Shown piece after piece: positions 1 to 11,531 of a stretch of 64,000 bases of DNA (position 1 is its first letter; each line of letters opens with the position of its first letter). This stretch comes from Paenibacillus camerounensis. Its GTDB lineage: Bacteria > Bacillota > Bacilli > Paenibacillales > Paenibacillaceae. Under the pieces are notes generated by a model. That model did no database searches and was not told the origin of the DNA. It worked only from the letters and a program-made list of their open reading frames with translations. The translations under genes were made by a program, and so were the position numbers. The DNA lies in NCBI RefSeq assembly GCF_000723885.1, contig NZ_CCDG010000006.1:62001-126000 (forward strand), written 5' to 3'.

Positions 1-47
1 ATTTCATGATCGTCCACCAGCAGAACTTTGATTTCTTCTGTTTCCAT
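1..47 (-). CDS. liaR: Response regulator, LiaR-like (5' fragment only)
   Basis: Only the first 15 codons lie inside the window. They read METEEIKVLLVDDHE, which is the first beta-strand and acidic pocket (VDDH) of a NarL/LuxR-type response-regulator receiver domain. The gene begins 15 bases after the stop of the histidine kinase at 63-1097 and runs off the left edge. A LiaR-like identity is inferred from the LiaF and LiaS homologues directly upstream. The DNA-binding half cannot be seen, so the subfamily is not proven by this fragment. Confidence 0.75.
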   Translation of the reverse strand, partial: METEEIKVLLVDDHE

Positions 48-62
48 GGCTGCTCTTGCCTC

Positions 63-1097
63 CTATTCATTGACCAGCGGTACAGTAATTTCAATTCGCA
101 TCCCTTTACCGGGCGCTGTAATGAATTGTATTGATCCGCCGGTTTCCGCAATCCGCTCCTGCATATTCGACAGCCCGTATGAGGTCTGTTTGCTGTCATC
201 CATCTCAAATCCGATGCCGTCATCACGCAGCGTCAGACGGACGGCATCGCCCCTGCGGTGCAGCCGGATCTCCATCTTCTCCGCCTTGGCGTGGCGCAGG
301 GTGTTCGATATCGCTTCCTGCACAATACGGAACAGATGGTTTTCAACCCCTTTAAGCAGCTGTACATCCGGATCCATCTCGAAAATAATCTCCATCGGCA
401 CCTTGATCTGCAGTTCCTTAATCAGCTCCTGAAGTCCCTGCTCCAGCCCTTTGCCTTCCAGATACACCGGCCGCAGATGCAGCAGCAGCGCCCGCATCTC
501 AGACTGGGCGACCGCAGCCATCTCTTCGATCAGCGCGATCTGGCGCTGGGCCTTGTCAAAATCCTTCTCCAGCGTTCTGCCCACAGCCGTCGCAGTCATG
601 GAAATGGCGAACAGCTGCTGGGACACAGCATCATGCAGCTCCCGGGCCAAGCGCTGCCGCTCCTCGATAATCGCCGATACCCGCGCCTGCTCGGCCAGCT
701 TCGCATTGTTGGTGGAGAGCCGCTGCAGGGTATTCACCTGGTTCTCCCACTTGCCGCTGATCCGGCCAAGCTGTTCGCCCAGACGGCCAAGCTCATCGCT
801 GCCTAACACCGGCATTGCCGGGGTAAGATTGCCCTTTTCCCACGCGACCAAGGTTCCGCGAAGCCGCTCCAGCCTGTGCTTGAAGCGGAAGCTCTGATAG
901 AAGCCGAAGCAGACTCCGAAAACGACCGGCAGCAGGATCAGCGTTACTCCGGTGCGGATTCCAATCTCCCAATTCTCAAAAGGCTGCAAATAACCGTATG
1001 TATACATAATGTACAAGAAAACCAGCAGCATGACAAAGGAGAACAACGCCCCTTCACCCATGCTGCGCGTCACCATGCTGCTGTTCTTTTTATCCAC
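63..1097 (-). CDS. liaS: Sensor histidine kinase, LiaS-like
   Basis: This is a membrane histidine kinase of the HisKA_3/NarX type. It has two N-terminal membrane segments with a very short outside loop, a HAMP-like linker, the dimerisation/phosphoacceptor motif ARELHDAVSQQLF, and a C-terminal ATPase domain with N-box QEAISNTLRHA and G-box DDGIGFE. The small extracellular part fits an intramembrane-sensing kinase that relies on LiaF for its signal. A GTG start at 1097 is preferred because AAAGGGAGG lies 9 bases upstream; the longer ATG at 1130 has no ribosome site. It sits between liaF and liaR and presumably phosphorylates LiaR under cell-envelope stress. The function is inferred from gene order and architecture. 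Confidence 0.85.
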   Translation of the reverse strand: MDKKNSSMVTRSMGEGALFSFVMLLVFLYIMYTYGYLQPFENWEIGIRTGVTLILLPVVFGVCFGFYQSFRFKHRLERLRGTLVAWEKGNLTPAMPVLGSDELGRLGEQLGRISGKWENQVNTLQRLSTNNAKLAEQARVSAIIEERQRLARELHDAVSQQLFAISMTATAVGRTLEKDFDKAQRQIALIEEMAAVAQSEMRALLLHLRPVYLEGKGLEQGLQELIKELQIKVPMEIIFEMDPDVQLLKGVENHLFRIVQEAISNTLRHAKAEKMEIRLHRRGDAVRLTLRDDGIGFEMDDSKQTSYGLSNMQERIAETGGSIQFITAPGKGMRIEITVPLVNE

Positions 1098-1137
1098 GTA
1101 CAGGAGCCTCCCTTTCTCATAAAATGCCATGCTGCAT

Positions 1138-1785
1138 TCAGGATATTCTTACATCCAGATCCCCCATCAGATAGGAAATGCTGAATTTTACCTTTTGCTC
1201 GCTGGTATCGTAGTTGGCAGACTTCCAGTTCAGCCGGTTCATCATCCCTGTATCGCGGTGGCTGCCGAATTCAATCGAGCCGAACAGCACGAATGCCTCA
1301 ATCTCTACGCCATAGTCCTCGGACAGATGAATATCTGCGTCACTGAAGATTCCCTGAAACAGCATGATGGTCTCCTTCTCCTCAGCCATTGCCAGTGAAA
1401 GGTCAACATCAACCTCGCCAAGCACATGCCATGCACTGAGACTGCGCATCACCCAGGGCGACAAATCCCAGTCGAACCGTGAAGAGAAGCCCTGCTTCTG
1501 CATAAATCTTTTTCCCTGCTGCAGCCGTTTCGATTTGACGTAAAACGCGCCGAGTGAGATCAGACAGATGCCCAGTACCAGCAGCAGATGATCCAGAAGC
1601 AGCAGCACTGCGCCAATTCCCAGCAGCTTATAGCCCTGCTTCACCTTGCCCGAGGTTGTACGGTATATCCCCATGAGCAGGAACAGGAGTGCAACAACGG
1701 AGAAAAATCCGATCCATTTGCCAAATATCATCAAGCAGCCCACGCCAATCAGTCCGATGGCAATCAGACGGTTCCGTTTATCCAT
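1138..1785 (-). CDS. liaF: LiaF-like membrane regulator (cell-wall-active antibiotics response protein)
   Basis: The protein has about 215 residues. An N-terminal half holds roughly four closely packed hydrophobic segments (from RLIAIGLIGVGCLMIFG onward). The C-terminal half is a soluble beta-rich domain ending GDLDVRIS, typical of the LiaF/YvqF C-terminal domain. In Bacillus LiaF inhibits the LiaS kinase until envelope damage occurs. The start at 1785 is chosen because AAGGAGGTG precedes it by 5 bases. A longer open frame begins MLTKIVLLRKTL, but those residues are encoded by the intergenic repeat at 1802-1869 and are probably not translated. It is followed 40 bases later by liaS. Confidence 0.85.
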   Translation of the reverse strand: MDKRNRLIAIGLIGVGCLMIFGKWIGFFSVVALLFLLMGIYRTTSGKVKQGYKLLGIGAVLLLLDHLLLVLGICLISLGAFYVKSKRLQQGKRFMQKQGFSSRFDWDLSPWVMRSLSAWHVLGEVDVDLSLAMAEEKETIMLFQGIFSDADIHLSEDYGVEIEAFVLFGSIEFGSHRDTGMMNRLNWKSANYDTSEQKVKFSISYLMGDLDVRIS

Positions 1786-1801
1786 AGCGCACCTCCTTAA
1801 A

Positions 1802-1869
1802 GTTTTGCGGAGCAAAACTATCTTCGTAAGCATTTTCTACGTTTTGCGGAGCAAAACTATCTTCGTAAG
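1802..1869. repeat. Two copies of a 29-bp intergenic repeat
   Basis: Two identical 29-base units (1802-1830 and 1841-1869) are separated by 10 bases. Each contains the small palindrome GTTTTGcggagCAAAAC followed by CTTCGTAAG. They lie just upstream of liaF. The parts GTTTTG, CAAAAC and CTTCG-AAG recur in the longer 65-bp array at 62145-62318, so both are probably members of one dispersed family. Confidence 0.8.
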
Positions 1870-1979
1870 TCTAAACTATATAGGAATAACAGGGGAATCA
1901 GATCCTCTGCTTTATTTTCAGCTTTAGAATAAATTTAATCCGCAAACCGTAAGTTCATTATATAAGCGCATCCCGCTAT

Positions 1980-2020
1980 AAAAGCCATACCGGTATGGTG
2001 ACCCATACCGTATGGCTTTT
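1980..2020. terminator. Stem-loop terminator between pspA and liaF
   Basis: AAAAGCCATAC-CGGTATGG pairs with CCATACCG-TATGGCTTTT around a 4-base loop, with A and T tracts at the two ends. It lies 45 bases past the pspA stop codon on the minus strand and should separate the psp genes from liaFSR, at least partly. It could also act on the plus strand, but no plus-strand gene ends here. Confidence 0.75.
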
Positions 2021-2065
2021 ACCTTGTTCAGCATATCATATCCGCCTGCTTTTTAGGAACAGGGA

Positions 2066-2770
2066 TTAATCTTCTTTTTTGTCCAGAGACGGTGCAGATG
2101 GGGGATTCAATTTGTTCTTCAATGCGGCAAGCTGTTCTTCCACCTTTAGCTGCTTCTCAGCATCAACCGGCTTGTTGTACAGGCCGGCAGACGGGCTGTA
2201 AGGGGCACGCATAACGTCTGCTTCTGCTTCAAGCTGCATGATTTTCTCTTCCATACGGTGGAAGCCGAGAGATGCGCTGCCGCTTTCAATGGAATGCACG
2301 CTGCTGATCTGGGACATCTGCTTCTTGGCCTTAGCCATCTGGGCGCGGGATACCAGCTCATTGCGTTTGTTGCGCAGCTTGTAGAACTCATCCTTCATAT
2401 CGTGCAGCTGCTGCACCAGCTCCTTGGCCTGCACTTCTGCCTGGGCGTGAAGATCGCCGTATTCCACTTGCTTCTGGTCGAAGTAGATTTTCTCCTCCAG
2501 CAGCTTGCGGGCAACCTCCTCCTGACTGTTCTTCAGTGCCAGCTCAGCCTGGGCTCCGCGCTGTCCGGACATTTTAGCTGCTTCCTCAACACGCTGCTTC
2601 ATGCGGCGCTCGTTCGCCATCTGTTTGGCAACTGTAACCTCTGCTTCGTGGATCTCTGCCTCCATATCGCGCAGATACTGGTTCAGCATTACGATCGGGT
2701 CCTCTACTTTATCCAGCAGGTCGTTAACCGACGCCTTTGTCATATCCTTAATCCGTTGAAATACTCCCAT
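2066..2770 (-). CDS. pspA: PspA/IM30-family membrane-stress protein
   Basis: The protein has 234 residues and is almost entirely alpha-helical coiled coil. It starts [25 protein letters not shown], the amphipathic membrane-binding helix and conserved DP turn of the PspA/IM30/LiaH family. Long charged helices follow to about residue 180, and the tail is low in complexity. Family members assemble into large rings or rods on the inner face of the cytoplasmic membrane and protect it when it is damaged. GGGAGAAG precedes the ATG. The gene follows the pspC-like gene with no gap and is the last before the terminator at 1980-2020. It is a LiaH equivalent by context. Confidence 0.9.
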   Translation of the reverse strand: MGVFQRIKDMTKASVNDLLDKVEDPIVMLNQYLRDMEAEIHEAEVTVAKQMANERRMKQRVEEAAKMSGQRGAQAELALKNSQEEVARKLLEEKIYFDQKQVEYGDLHAQAEVQAKELVQQLHDMKDEFYKLRNKRNELVSRAQMAKAKKQMSQISSVHSIESGSASLGFHRMEEKIMQLEAEADVMRAPYSPSAGLYNKPVDAEKQLKVEEQLAALKNKLNPPSAPSLDKKED

Positions 2771-2772
2771 GA

Positions 2773-3255
2773 TTAAACTTCTCCCTTCTCGTATTTAGCA
2801 AGTTTTTGTTTGAGCTCTTCGACTTCTTTCTGCAGTGCCTTCTTCTCAATATCCTTCATCATGGCATCCAGGCCGGAATCCTGGCCGGGATAGCTGTTTG
2901 CTTTGTCATAGCCCGGGTTCGGGTTATAGCCCGGCTGTCCGCCGTGTCCTCCAGGGGCGCCGTAGCCTCCCTGTCCCTGCGGGCCGCGTCCGTATCCGGG
3001 GCCGCCGGCATAGGGACCGCCATAGTGGCCTCCGGGTGCTCCGGGTCCGGGGCCGAACGGATTATACTGCGTCGGCTCCTTTGGAATGATCAATGCTGCA
3101 ATGAAATATACAAGTATTGTCGCGCCTCCGGTAAAGGGAATGCTGACGAGCAGCAGAATCCGGAACAGGGTAGAGTCAATGCCGAGTGTCTCGGACAATC
3201 CTCCTGCCAGCCCTGTCATTACCTTGTCGCGGCTTGAACGATACAAACGGGTCAT
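2773..3255 (-). CDS. pspC: PspC-domain membrane protein
   Basis: The first 60 residues form a PspC domain: [19 protein letters not shown], then [13 protein letters not shown] and a membrane segment ending ALIIPKEP. The rest is a long Gly/Pro/Tyr-rich region ([13 protein letters not shown] and similar) and ends in a charged coiled-coil helix. PspC proteins are membrane partners of PspA in stress responses. The start at 3255 is set by AAAGGAG 7 bases upstream; an ATG at 3276 would overlap the upstream gene and lacks a site. The Gly-rich disordered linker joined to a coiled coil suggests a tether that contacts PspA, which is inference. Confidence 0.85.
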   Translation of the reverse strand: MTRLYRSSRDKVMTGLAGGLSETLGIDSTLFRILLLVSIPFTGGATILVYFIAALIIPKEPTQYNPFGPGPGAPGGHYGGPYAGGPGYGRGPQGQGGYGAPGGHGGQPGYNPNPGYDKANSYPGQDSGLDAMMKDIEKKALQKEVEELKQKLAKYEKGEV

Positions 3256-3259
3256 AGCA

Positions 3260-3937
3260 CTACTCCTTTCCGCCATTGTTAAGCTTCTCCTTGAGCTTAG
3301 CCATTTCTCTTTCCAGCACAGTTGCTACTGTCTCGCCGGCCTGCACCGCGTATTCCTGGCCCATGCGGCGCAAATCCCGCAGACTCTTGGCTTCCAGTTC
3401 CCAGTCATTCATCCGGTCTTCAAGCCGTCCGAACATTTTGGGAACATCGCTGCCGCTGCCGTAGGCAGTTGCCCTCTGGTTCATGCGCTGCTGAAGTCTC
3501 AATGACTCCATCCGTGCCGCATAATACTGGCGCTTGTTATATACTGTCTGATATTCAACCTTAAGCTCGTTCAGCTGGCTTTCCAGATCATACAGCGATC
3601 CCTGGCTCTGTTCCAGCAGCCCGCTGTACTGCTCCAGCTTCTCTTCGTGAATAATTTTTTCCTGCAAAGCCATCTTTGCCAGATGGTCCTCACCGGCCTT
3701 GAGCGCCAGCAGCGCCTGCTCCTCACGTTTGTTTCTCATAGCTGTTGCCTGATTAACCTGTACCTGCAGCTGCTTGGTATGCGCAGCATACTGCTGGTAC
3801 AGCCGCTCTGCTTCAGCGATCTCCTCACGGGTCGAATGTAAGAACTGATCAATCAGCTTCACCGGGTCCTGGCTTTGTTCAAGTCGTTCATTTAGATTAG
3901 CTACGGTAATATCCCTCATGCGGCGAAAAACACTCAT
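3260..3937 (-). CDS. Second PspA/IM30-family protein
   Basis: This is a 225-residue helical coiled-coil protein starting MSVFRRMRDITVANLNERLEQSQDPVKL, with the same amphipathic first helix and DP turn as the PspA at 2066-2770 but clearly diverged from it. GGGAGG lies upstream of the ATG. It ends 4 bases before the pspC start, so translation may be coupled. Two PspA paralogues flanking a PspC protein suggest mixed or alternative scaffolds on the membrane; this is inferred from gene order only. Confidence 0.88.
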   Translation of the reverse strand: MSVFRRMRDITVANLNERLEQSQDPVKLIDQFLHSTREEIAEAERLYQQYAAHTKQLQVQVNQATAMRNKREEQALLALKAGEDHLAKMALQEKIIHEEKLEQYSGLLEQSQGSLYDLESQLNELKVEYQTVYNKRQYYAARMESLRLQQRMNQRATAYGSGSDVPKMFGRLEDRMNDWELEAKSLRDLRRMGQEYAVQAGETVATVLEREMAKLKEKLNNGGKE

Positions 3938-3990
3938 GATTTCCTGCTCCCTCCCTGCTTCTCATTAAGTAAACTTTACAGCCTGTATTC

Positions 3991-4293
3991 TTAGTATGTT
4001 CTGCCTCTTCTGCCTTTGAGCACCGAGATGCCCCAGACAACCAGCGCAACCCCGAGCAGTGGCCCGATGATCCAGGACAGCTTCGAGATTAAAGCAATGA
4101 CACCGATGAACAATACGATCCAGCCGATAATTTTGCGCCCGCTTTTAATTCCGTAGTATCCGAGAGCCACGAGCAGTACCGGGAACAGGATTCCGAATAT
4201 TCCATGGATCAGGTGGGGCAATACCCCGAGCAGCATAACCGCTCCAATCACAATCAGCGCAATAGCAAGTCCGTTACCTTTTCTATTCTGCAT
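3991..4293 (-). CDS. Small LiaI/LiaF-type transmembrane protein
   Basis: This 100-residue protein is nearly all hydrophobic, with about four membrane segments (GLAIALIVIGAVMLLGVL, FGILFPVLLVALGYYG, IIGWIVLFIGVIAL, IIGPLLGVALVVWGI) and a basic C-terminus. It resembles the membrane domain shared by LiaI and LiaF-type proteins (DUF5668-like). AAAGGCGGTGAG precedes the ATG. It is the first gene of the minus-strand stress block, like liaI in the Bacillus lia operon, where LiaI anchors LiaH to the membrane. The assignment rests on topology and context. Confidence 0.75.
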   Translation of the reverse strand: MQNRKGNGLAIALIVIGAVMLLGVLPHLIHGIFGILFPVLLVALGYYGIKSGRKIIGWIVLFIGVIALISKLSWIIGPLLGVALVVWGISVLKGRRGRTY

Positions 4294-4606
4294 TTTTTTC
4301 TCACCGCCTTTCGTTGACCTCGTTCTTATAGCTTTATTCTAGGGTAATCTGCAGACTTTCAAAACAGACCGCGGACGGTTTTACTAACTGGACCTTAGTC
4401 GGGGAGGGTGCCGGACCAGCGATGCCGGATAAATGCCTTTTCAGCCTGAAATCTGTTTGATATGCAGATAATTGCGCAGATAGATAATATTTTTCAAAAA
4501 GATTCTGCTTTTCCAGTGAAACAAGTCGATAATTGTCAAGCGTTTGTTCAGAGGTCTGTGATATATTGTGATAAATGTCATACACAATAGAGTCCGGAGG
4601 AATTTG
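4294..4606. other. Divergent intergenic region
   Basis: These 313 bases separate the minus-strand stress operon from the plus-strand glycosyltransferase gene and must hold both promoters. I find no clean consensus promoter or LiaR-type operator by eye. The only clear element is the ribosome site CCGGAGGAA just before 4607. Confidence 0.5.
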
Positions 4607-8805
<4,199 letters not shown>

Positions 8806-8864
8806 TAGCGGTAATCCGGCAGTTTAATCCGTCCTACTCTTATAACATTCATCTTTAAGCTTTA

Positions 8865-8904
8865 AGGCTGTCATGCCGCAGGATATCTGCGGTGCGGCAG
8901 CCTA
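8865..8904 (+). terminator. Probable stem-loop terminator after the collagen-like gene
   Basis: AGGCTG and TGCCGCA pair with TGCGG and CGGCAGCCT around GGATATC, giving a GC-rich hairpin 60 bases past the stop codon. It is followed by CTATTTATG, only a weak T tract, so termination may be partial. Nothing else is recognised in 8806-9023 apart from the ribosome site of the next gene. Confidence 0.5.
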
Positions 8905-9023
8905 TTTATGCTGCTGAAGCGCCGTCCGGTGTGCCGGAACAGCTTGCAGAATCCGGAGTCAACCCCACATAATATGGTAATGAAACAGCGTTCATCAGAA
9001 TGAAGCTGTAAGGAGGCCTCCTC

Positions 9024-9710
9024 TTGAAAACCCTATTAATCGTCGAAGACGACCGCAGCCTGAACAAAGGCATCGCCCTCTCCCTTGCCCAGACCGGTCT
9101 GCAAATCGAACAAGCCTATACACTGGCTATGGCTGAGCAGATTTTCGATACTACCAGAATTGATTTGGTTCTGCTGGATATTAACCTGCCCGACGGAAGC
9201 GGCCTGGACTATTGCGAGAAGCTGAGGAGAAGCTCGCAGGTACCGGTTATTTTTCTGACTGCGAACGACATGGAGCCTGATATTGTTACCGGATTTGCTC
9301 TTGGCGGGGATGATTACATTACGAAGCCGTTCAGCCTGATGGTGCTGCGGGCCCGGGTAATGGCTGTACTCAAACGGACTGCCCCGCAGGCTGACGAGGT
9401 GCTCACGTTCGGTGCGCTGAGCCTTGATTTCGGAAAGCTGGAATTTTATAAGCACAGGGAGCCATTGGCTTTTAGCAAAACAGAGCTTAAGCTGCTGAAC
9501 ATCCTGGTCTCGAATCCCGGCAGCATTTTAAGCAGAGAGCAGTTAATCGATAAAATCTGGCTGCAGGACGCGGAGTTTGTGGATGAGAATGCCCTGACTG
9601 TTGCCGTAAAACGGCTGCGTGCCAAGCTTGAGGACGATCCTGCCTCACCCAAATACATCAAAACCGTCTATGGCCTGGGGTACACCTGGGCGGAAAGGCC
9701 ACACTTATGA
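9024..9710 (+). CDS. OmpR/PhoB-family response regulator
   Basis: The 228-residue protein has a receiver domain at 1-115 with the acidic pocket VEDD, the phosphorylated Asp in VLLDINLPDGSG, T in FLTAND and K in DDYITKPF. A winged-helix DNA-binding domain follows at about 130-225, ending TVYGLGYTW. The start is a TTG 7 bases after AAGGAGG. The next gene, a histidine kinase, overlaps it by four bases (ATGA). By context it controls the ABC exporter genes downstream, as in Bce/VanR-like modules that respond to cell-wall-active peptides; the inducer cannot be told from sequence. Confidence 0.9.
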   Translation: MKTLLIVEDDRSLNKGIALSLAQTGLQIEQAYTLAMAEQIFDTTRIDLVLLDINLPDGSGLDYCEKLRRSSQVPVIFLTANDMEPDIVTGFALGGDDYITKPFSLMVLRARVMAVLKRTAPQADEVLTFGALSLDFGKLEFYKHREPLAFSKTELKLLNILVSNPGSILSREQLIDKIWLQDAEFVDENALTVAVKRLRAKLEDDPASPKYIKTVYGLGYTWAERPHL

Positions 9711-10738
9711 TTAACAGCACTGTCCCGCATCCCCGCCGGCTCCGTTATCTTTTCTCTGCGGTATTTCTGCTTCTATTAATCGGCTATTCGGGTACGATTC
9801 TTTATCTGGAAGGGTTCAGTCCGGCACTTCTGCAGCTTACCCTGCTCTTCCTGATTGCCGTGCTCGGTACGGGTGCTCTATATAACCGTGTGCTGCAGCG
9901 GCAGCTTACAGGCTTCATGGATACGGTGGAGGAAATGGTGGACCGGGCGATTCACGGACGGGAGCAGCTAACCCTTTTTGACGAGACCCGGCTGTCCTCC
10001 CTTGAGCATAAGCTGCTGCGCTATATTGAAATGGGCAAGGCCAACGAGCATAACCTGGCTGCGGAAAAGAACATGATCAAGGAGCTGATCTCCGACATCT
10101 CCCATCAGACCAAAACGCCCCTCGCAAGCGTTCTGCTCTACAGCCAGCTGCTTGCCGAAACACCTGATCTAAGCCCGGACACCCGGCAGCTGGTGGAGCA
10201 GATCGGGATCCAATCGGAAAAGCTGGATTGGCTGATTACCTCACTAATCAAATTATCCAGGCTGGAGACAGGCATGATCCATCTGCAAAGTGAAGTAAGG
10301 CCGGTTGCCGCAACCATTACCAGCGCCCTCTCCCACCTGTATACACGCGCCGGCAACAAAAACATCATCATTAACATAGACTGCGATCCGCTTACGTCAG
10401 CCCGCCACGATTACAAATGGACCAGTGAAGCGCTGTTCAACCTGCTGGAGAATGCTGTGAAATATACGGAGCCGGGCGGCAGTATCCGGATTACAGCGGA
10501 GGGCAATGAAATGTTCACCAGGATCGAGGTTGCTGATACGGGAATCGGAATTCCGGAGGACGAGCTGGAGCATATTTTCAGGCGCTTCTATAGAGGACAT
10601 AACGCCAGGGAGGTTGAGGGGATCGGAATCGGGCTTTTTTTGGCGCAAAAAATCATCAGTATCCAAGGCGGTTACATCACAGCAGCATCGCAGCCAGGTC
10701 AGGGAAGCAGGCTTACCCTTTATCTCCCCCAGCTCTGA
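9707..10738 (+). CDS. Sensor histidine kinase
   Basis: The 343-residue protein has two N-terminal membrane helices (about 12-32 and 38-58) with hardly any outside loop. A HisKA helix with SDISHQTKTPLASVLLYSQLL follows, then a HATPase domain with N-box EALFNLLENAVKYT, G1 box ADTGIGIPEDE and G2 box GIGIGLFLAQKI. The lack of an extracellular sensor is the pattern of kinases that sense through a partner transporter. It is coupled by overlap to the response regulator at 9024-9710 and followed 91 bases later by ABC exporter genes. Confidence 0.9.
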   Translation: MINSTVPHPRRLRYLFSAVFLLLLIGYSGTILYLEGFSPALLQLTLLFLIAVLGTGALYNRVLQRQLTGFMDTVEEMVDRAIHGREQLTLFDETRLSSLEHKLLRYIEMGKANEHNLAAEKNMIKELISDISHQTKTPLASVLLYSQLLAETPDLSPDTRQLVEQIGIQSEKLDWLITSLIKLSRLETGMIHLQSEVRPVAATITSALSHLYTRAGNKNIIINIDCDPLTSARHDYKWTSEALFNLLENAVKYTEPGGSIRITAEGNEMFTRIEVADTGIGIPEDELEHIFRRFYRGHNAREVEGIGIGLFLAQKIISIQGGYITAASQPGQGSRLTLYLPQL

Positions 10739-10829
10739 ATGTGTCAGTTCCGTCAGATTTCAGACACTGCCCGGTTAGAATGGTCTGCTATCTTAGAGGA
10801 TAATCACAAATGATGGAGGAGATAATCAA

Positions 10830-11531
10830 ATGCCGATTCTAAACATCGTGAACCTGAAGAAATATTACGGCAAAGATCCGCAGACTACGGTAAAAGCTCT
10901 GGATGATATATCCCTGACGGTGGAAAAAGGTGAATTTGTCGCCATTGTCGGCACCAGCGGCAGCGGAAAAAGCACACTGCTGCATATGCTGGGCGGTCTG
11001 GACCGGCCTACGGAGGGTAAGGTAACGGTGGACGGGAACGAGCTTTTTGCGATGAGCGATGAGAAGCTGACGATTTTCCGGCGCCGGTCGGTCGGGTTCG
11101 TCTTCCAGAGCTATAATCTGGTGCCGATCCTGAGTGTACTCGAAAATATTACGCTTCCCATCGAGCTCGACGGCGGCAGAATCGACCGGACGTATCTGGA
11201 TGAGGTCATTCAGGCGCTGGGCCTGCAGTCCAAAATTCATTCCCTCCCCGGAAGTCTCTCTGGCGGACAGCAGCAGCGGGTCGCTATTGCCAGAGCGCTC
11301 GCTACCAAGCCGTCGATCATTCTGGCGGACGAGCCGACAGGCAATCTCGACAGCAAAACAAGCCAGGAAGTGCTGATCCTGCTGAAGCAAATGAGCGAAA
11401 AGTTCAACCAGACCATTGTCATGATTACGCATAACGAATCTATTGCCCAGATGGCTGACCGGATAATCCGCATCGAGGACGGGCGCATTGTATCCGGAAA
11501 TGCAACACCATCTGGAGCCAGGATACTATGA
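10830..11531 (+). CDS. ABC exporter ATP-binding protein, MacB/LolD type
   Basis: The 233-residue ATPase has Walker A GTSGSGKST, Q-loop VFQSYNLVP, signature LSGGQQQRVA, Walker B ILADEPTGNLDS and H-loop MITHNESI. The TGNLDSKT extension after Walker B marks the MacB/LolD/BceA group that energises FtsX-type permeases. GGAGGAG lies before the ATG. It overlaps the permease start by four bases and forms one transporter with it. The role is probably export, or removal of a membrane-targeting compound, inferred from family and the linked two-component system. Confidence 0.92.
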   Translation: MPILNIVNLKKYYGKDPQTTVKALDDISLTVEKGEFVAIVGTSGSGKSTLLHMLGGLDRPTEGKVTVDGNELFAMSDEKLTIFRRRSVGFVFQSYNLVPILSVLENITLPIELDGGRIDRTYLDEVIQALGLQSKIHSLPGSLSGGQQQRVAIARALATKPSIILADEPTGNLDSKTSQEVLILLKQMSEKFNQTIVMITHNESIAQMADRIIRIEDGRIVSGNATPSGARIL

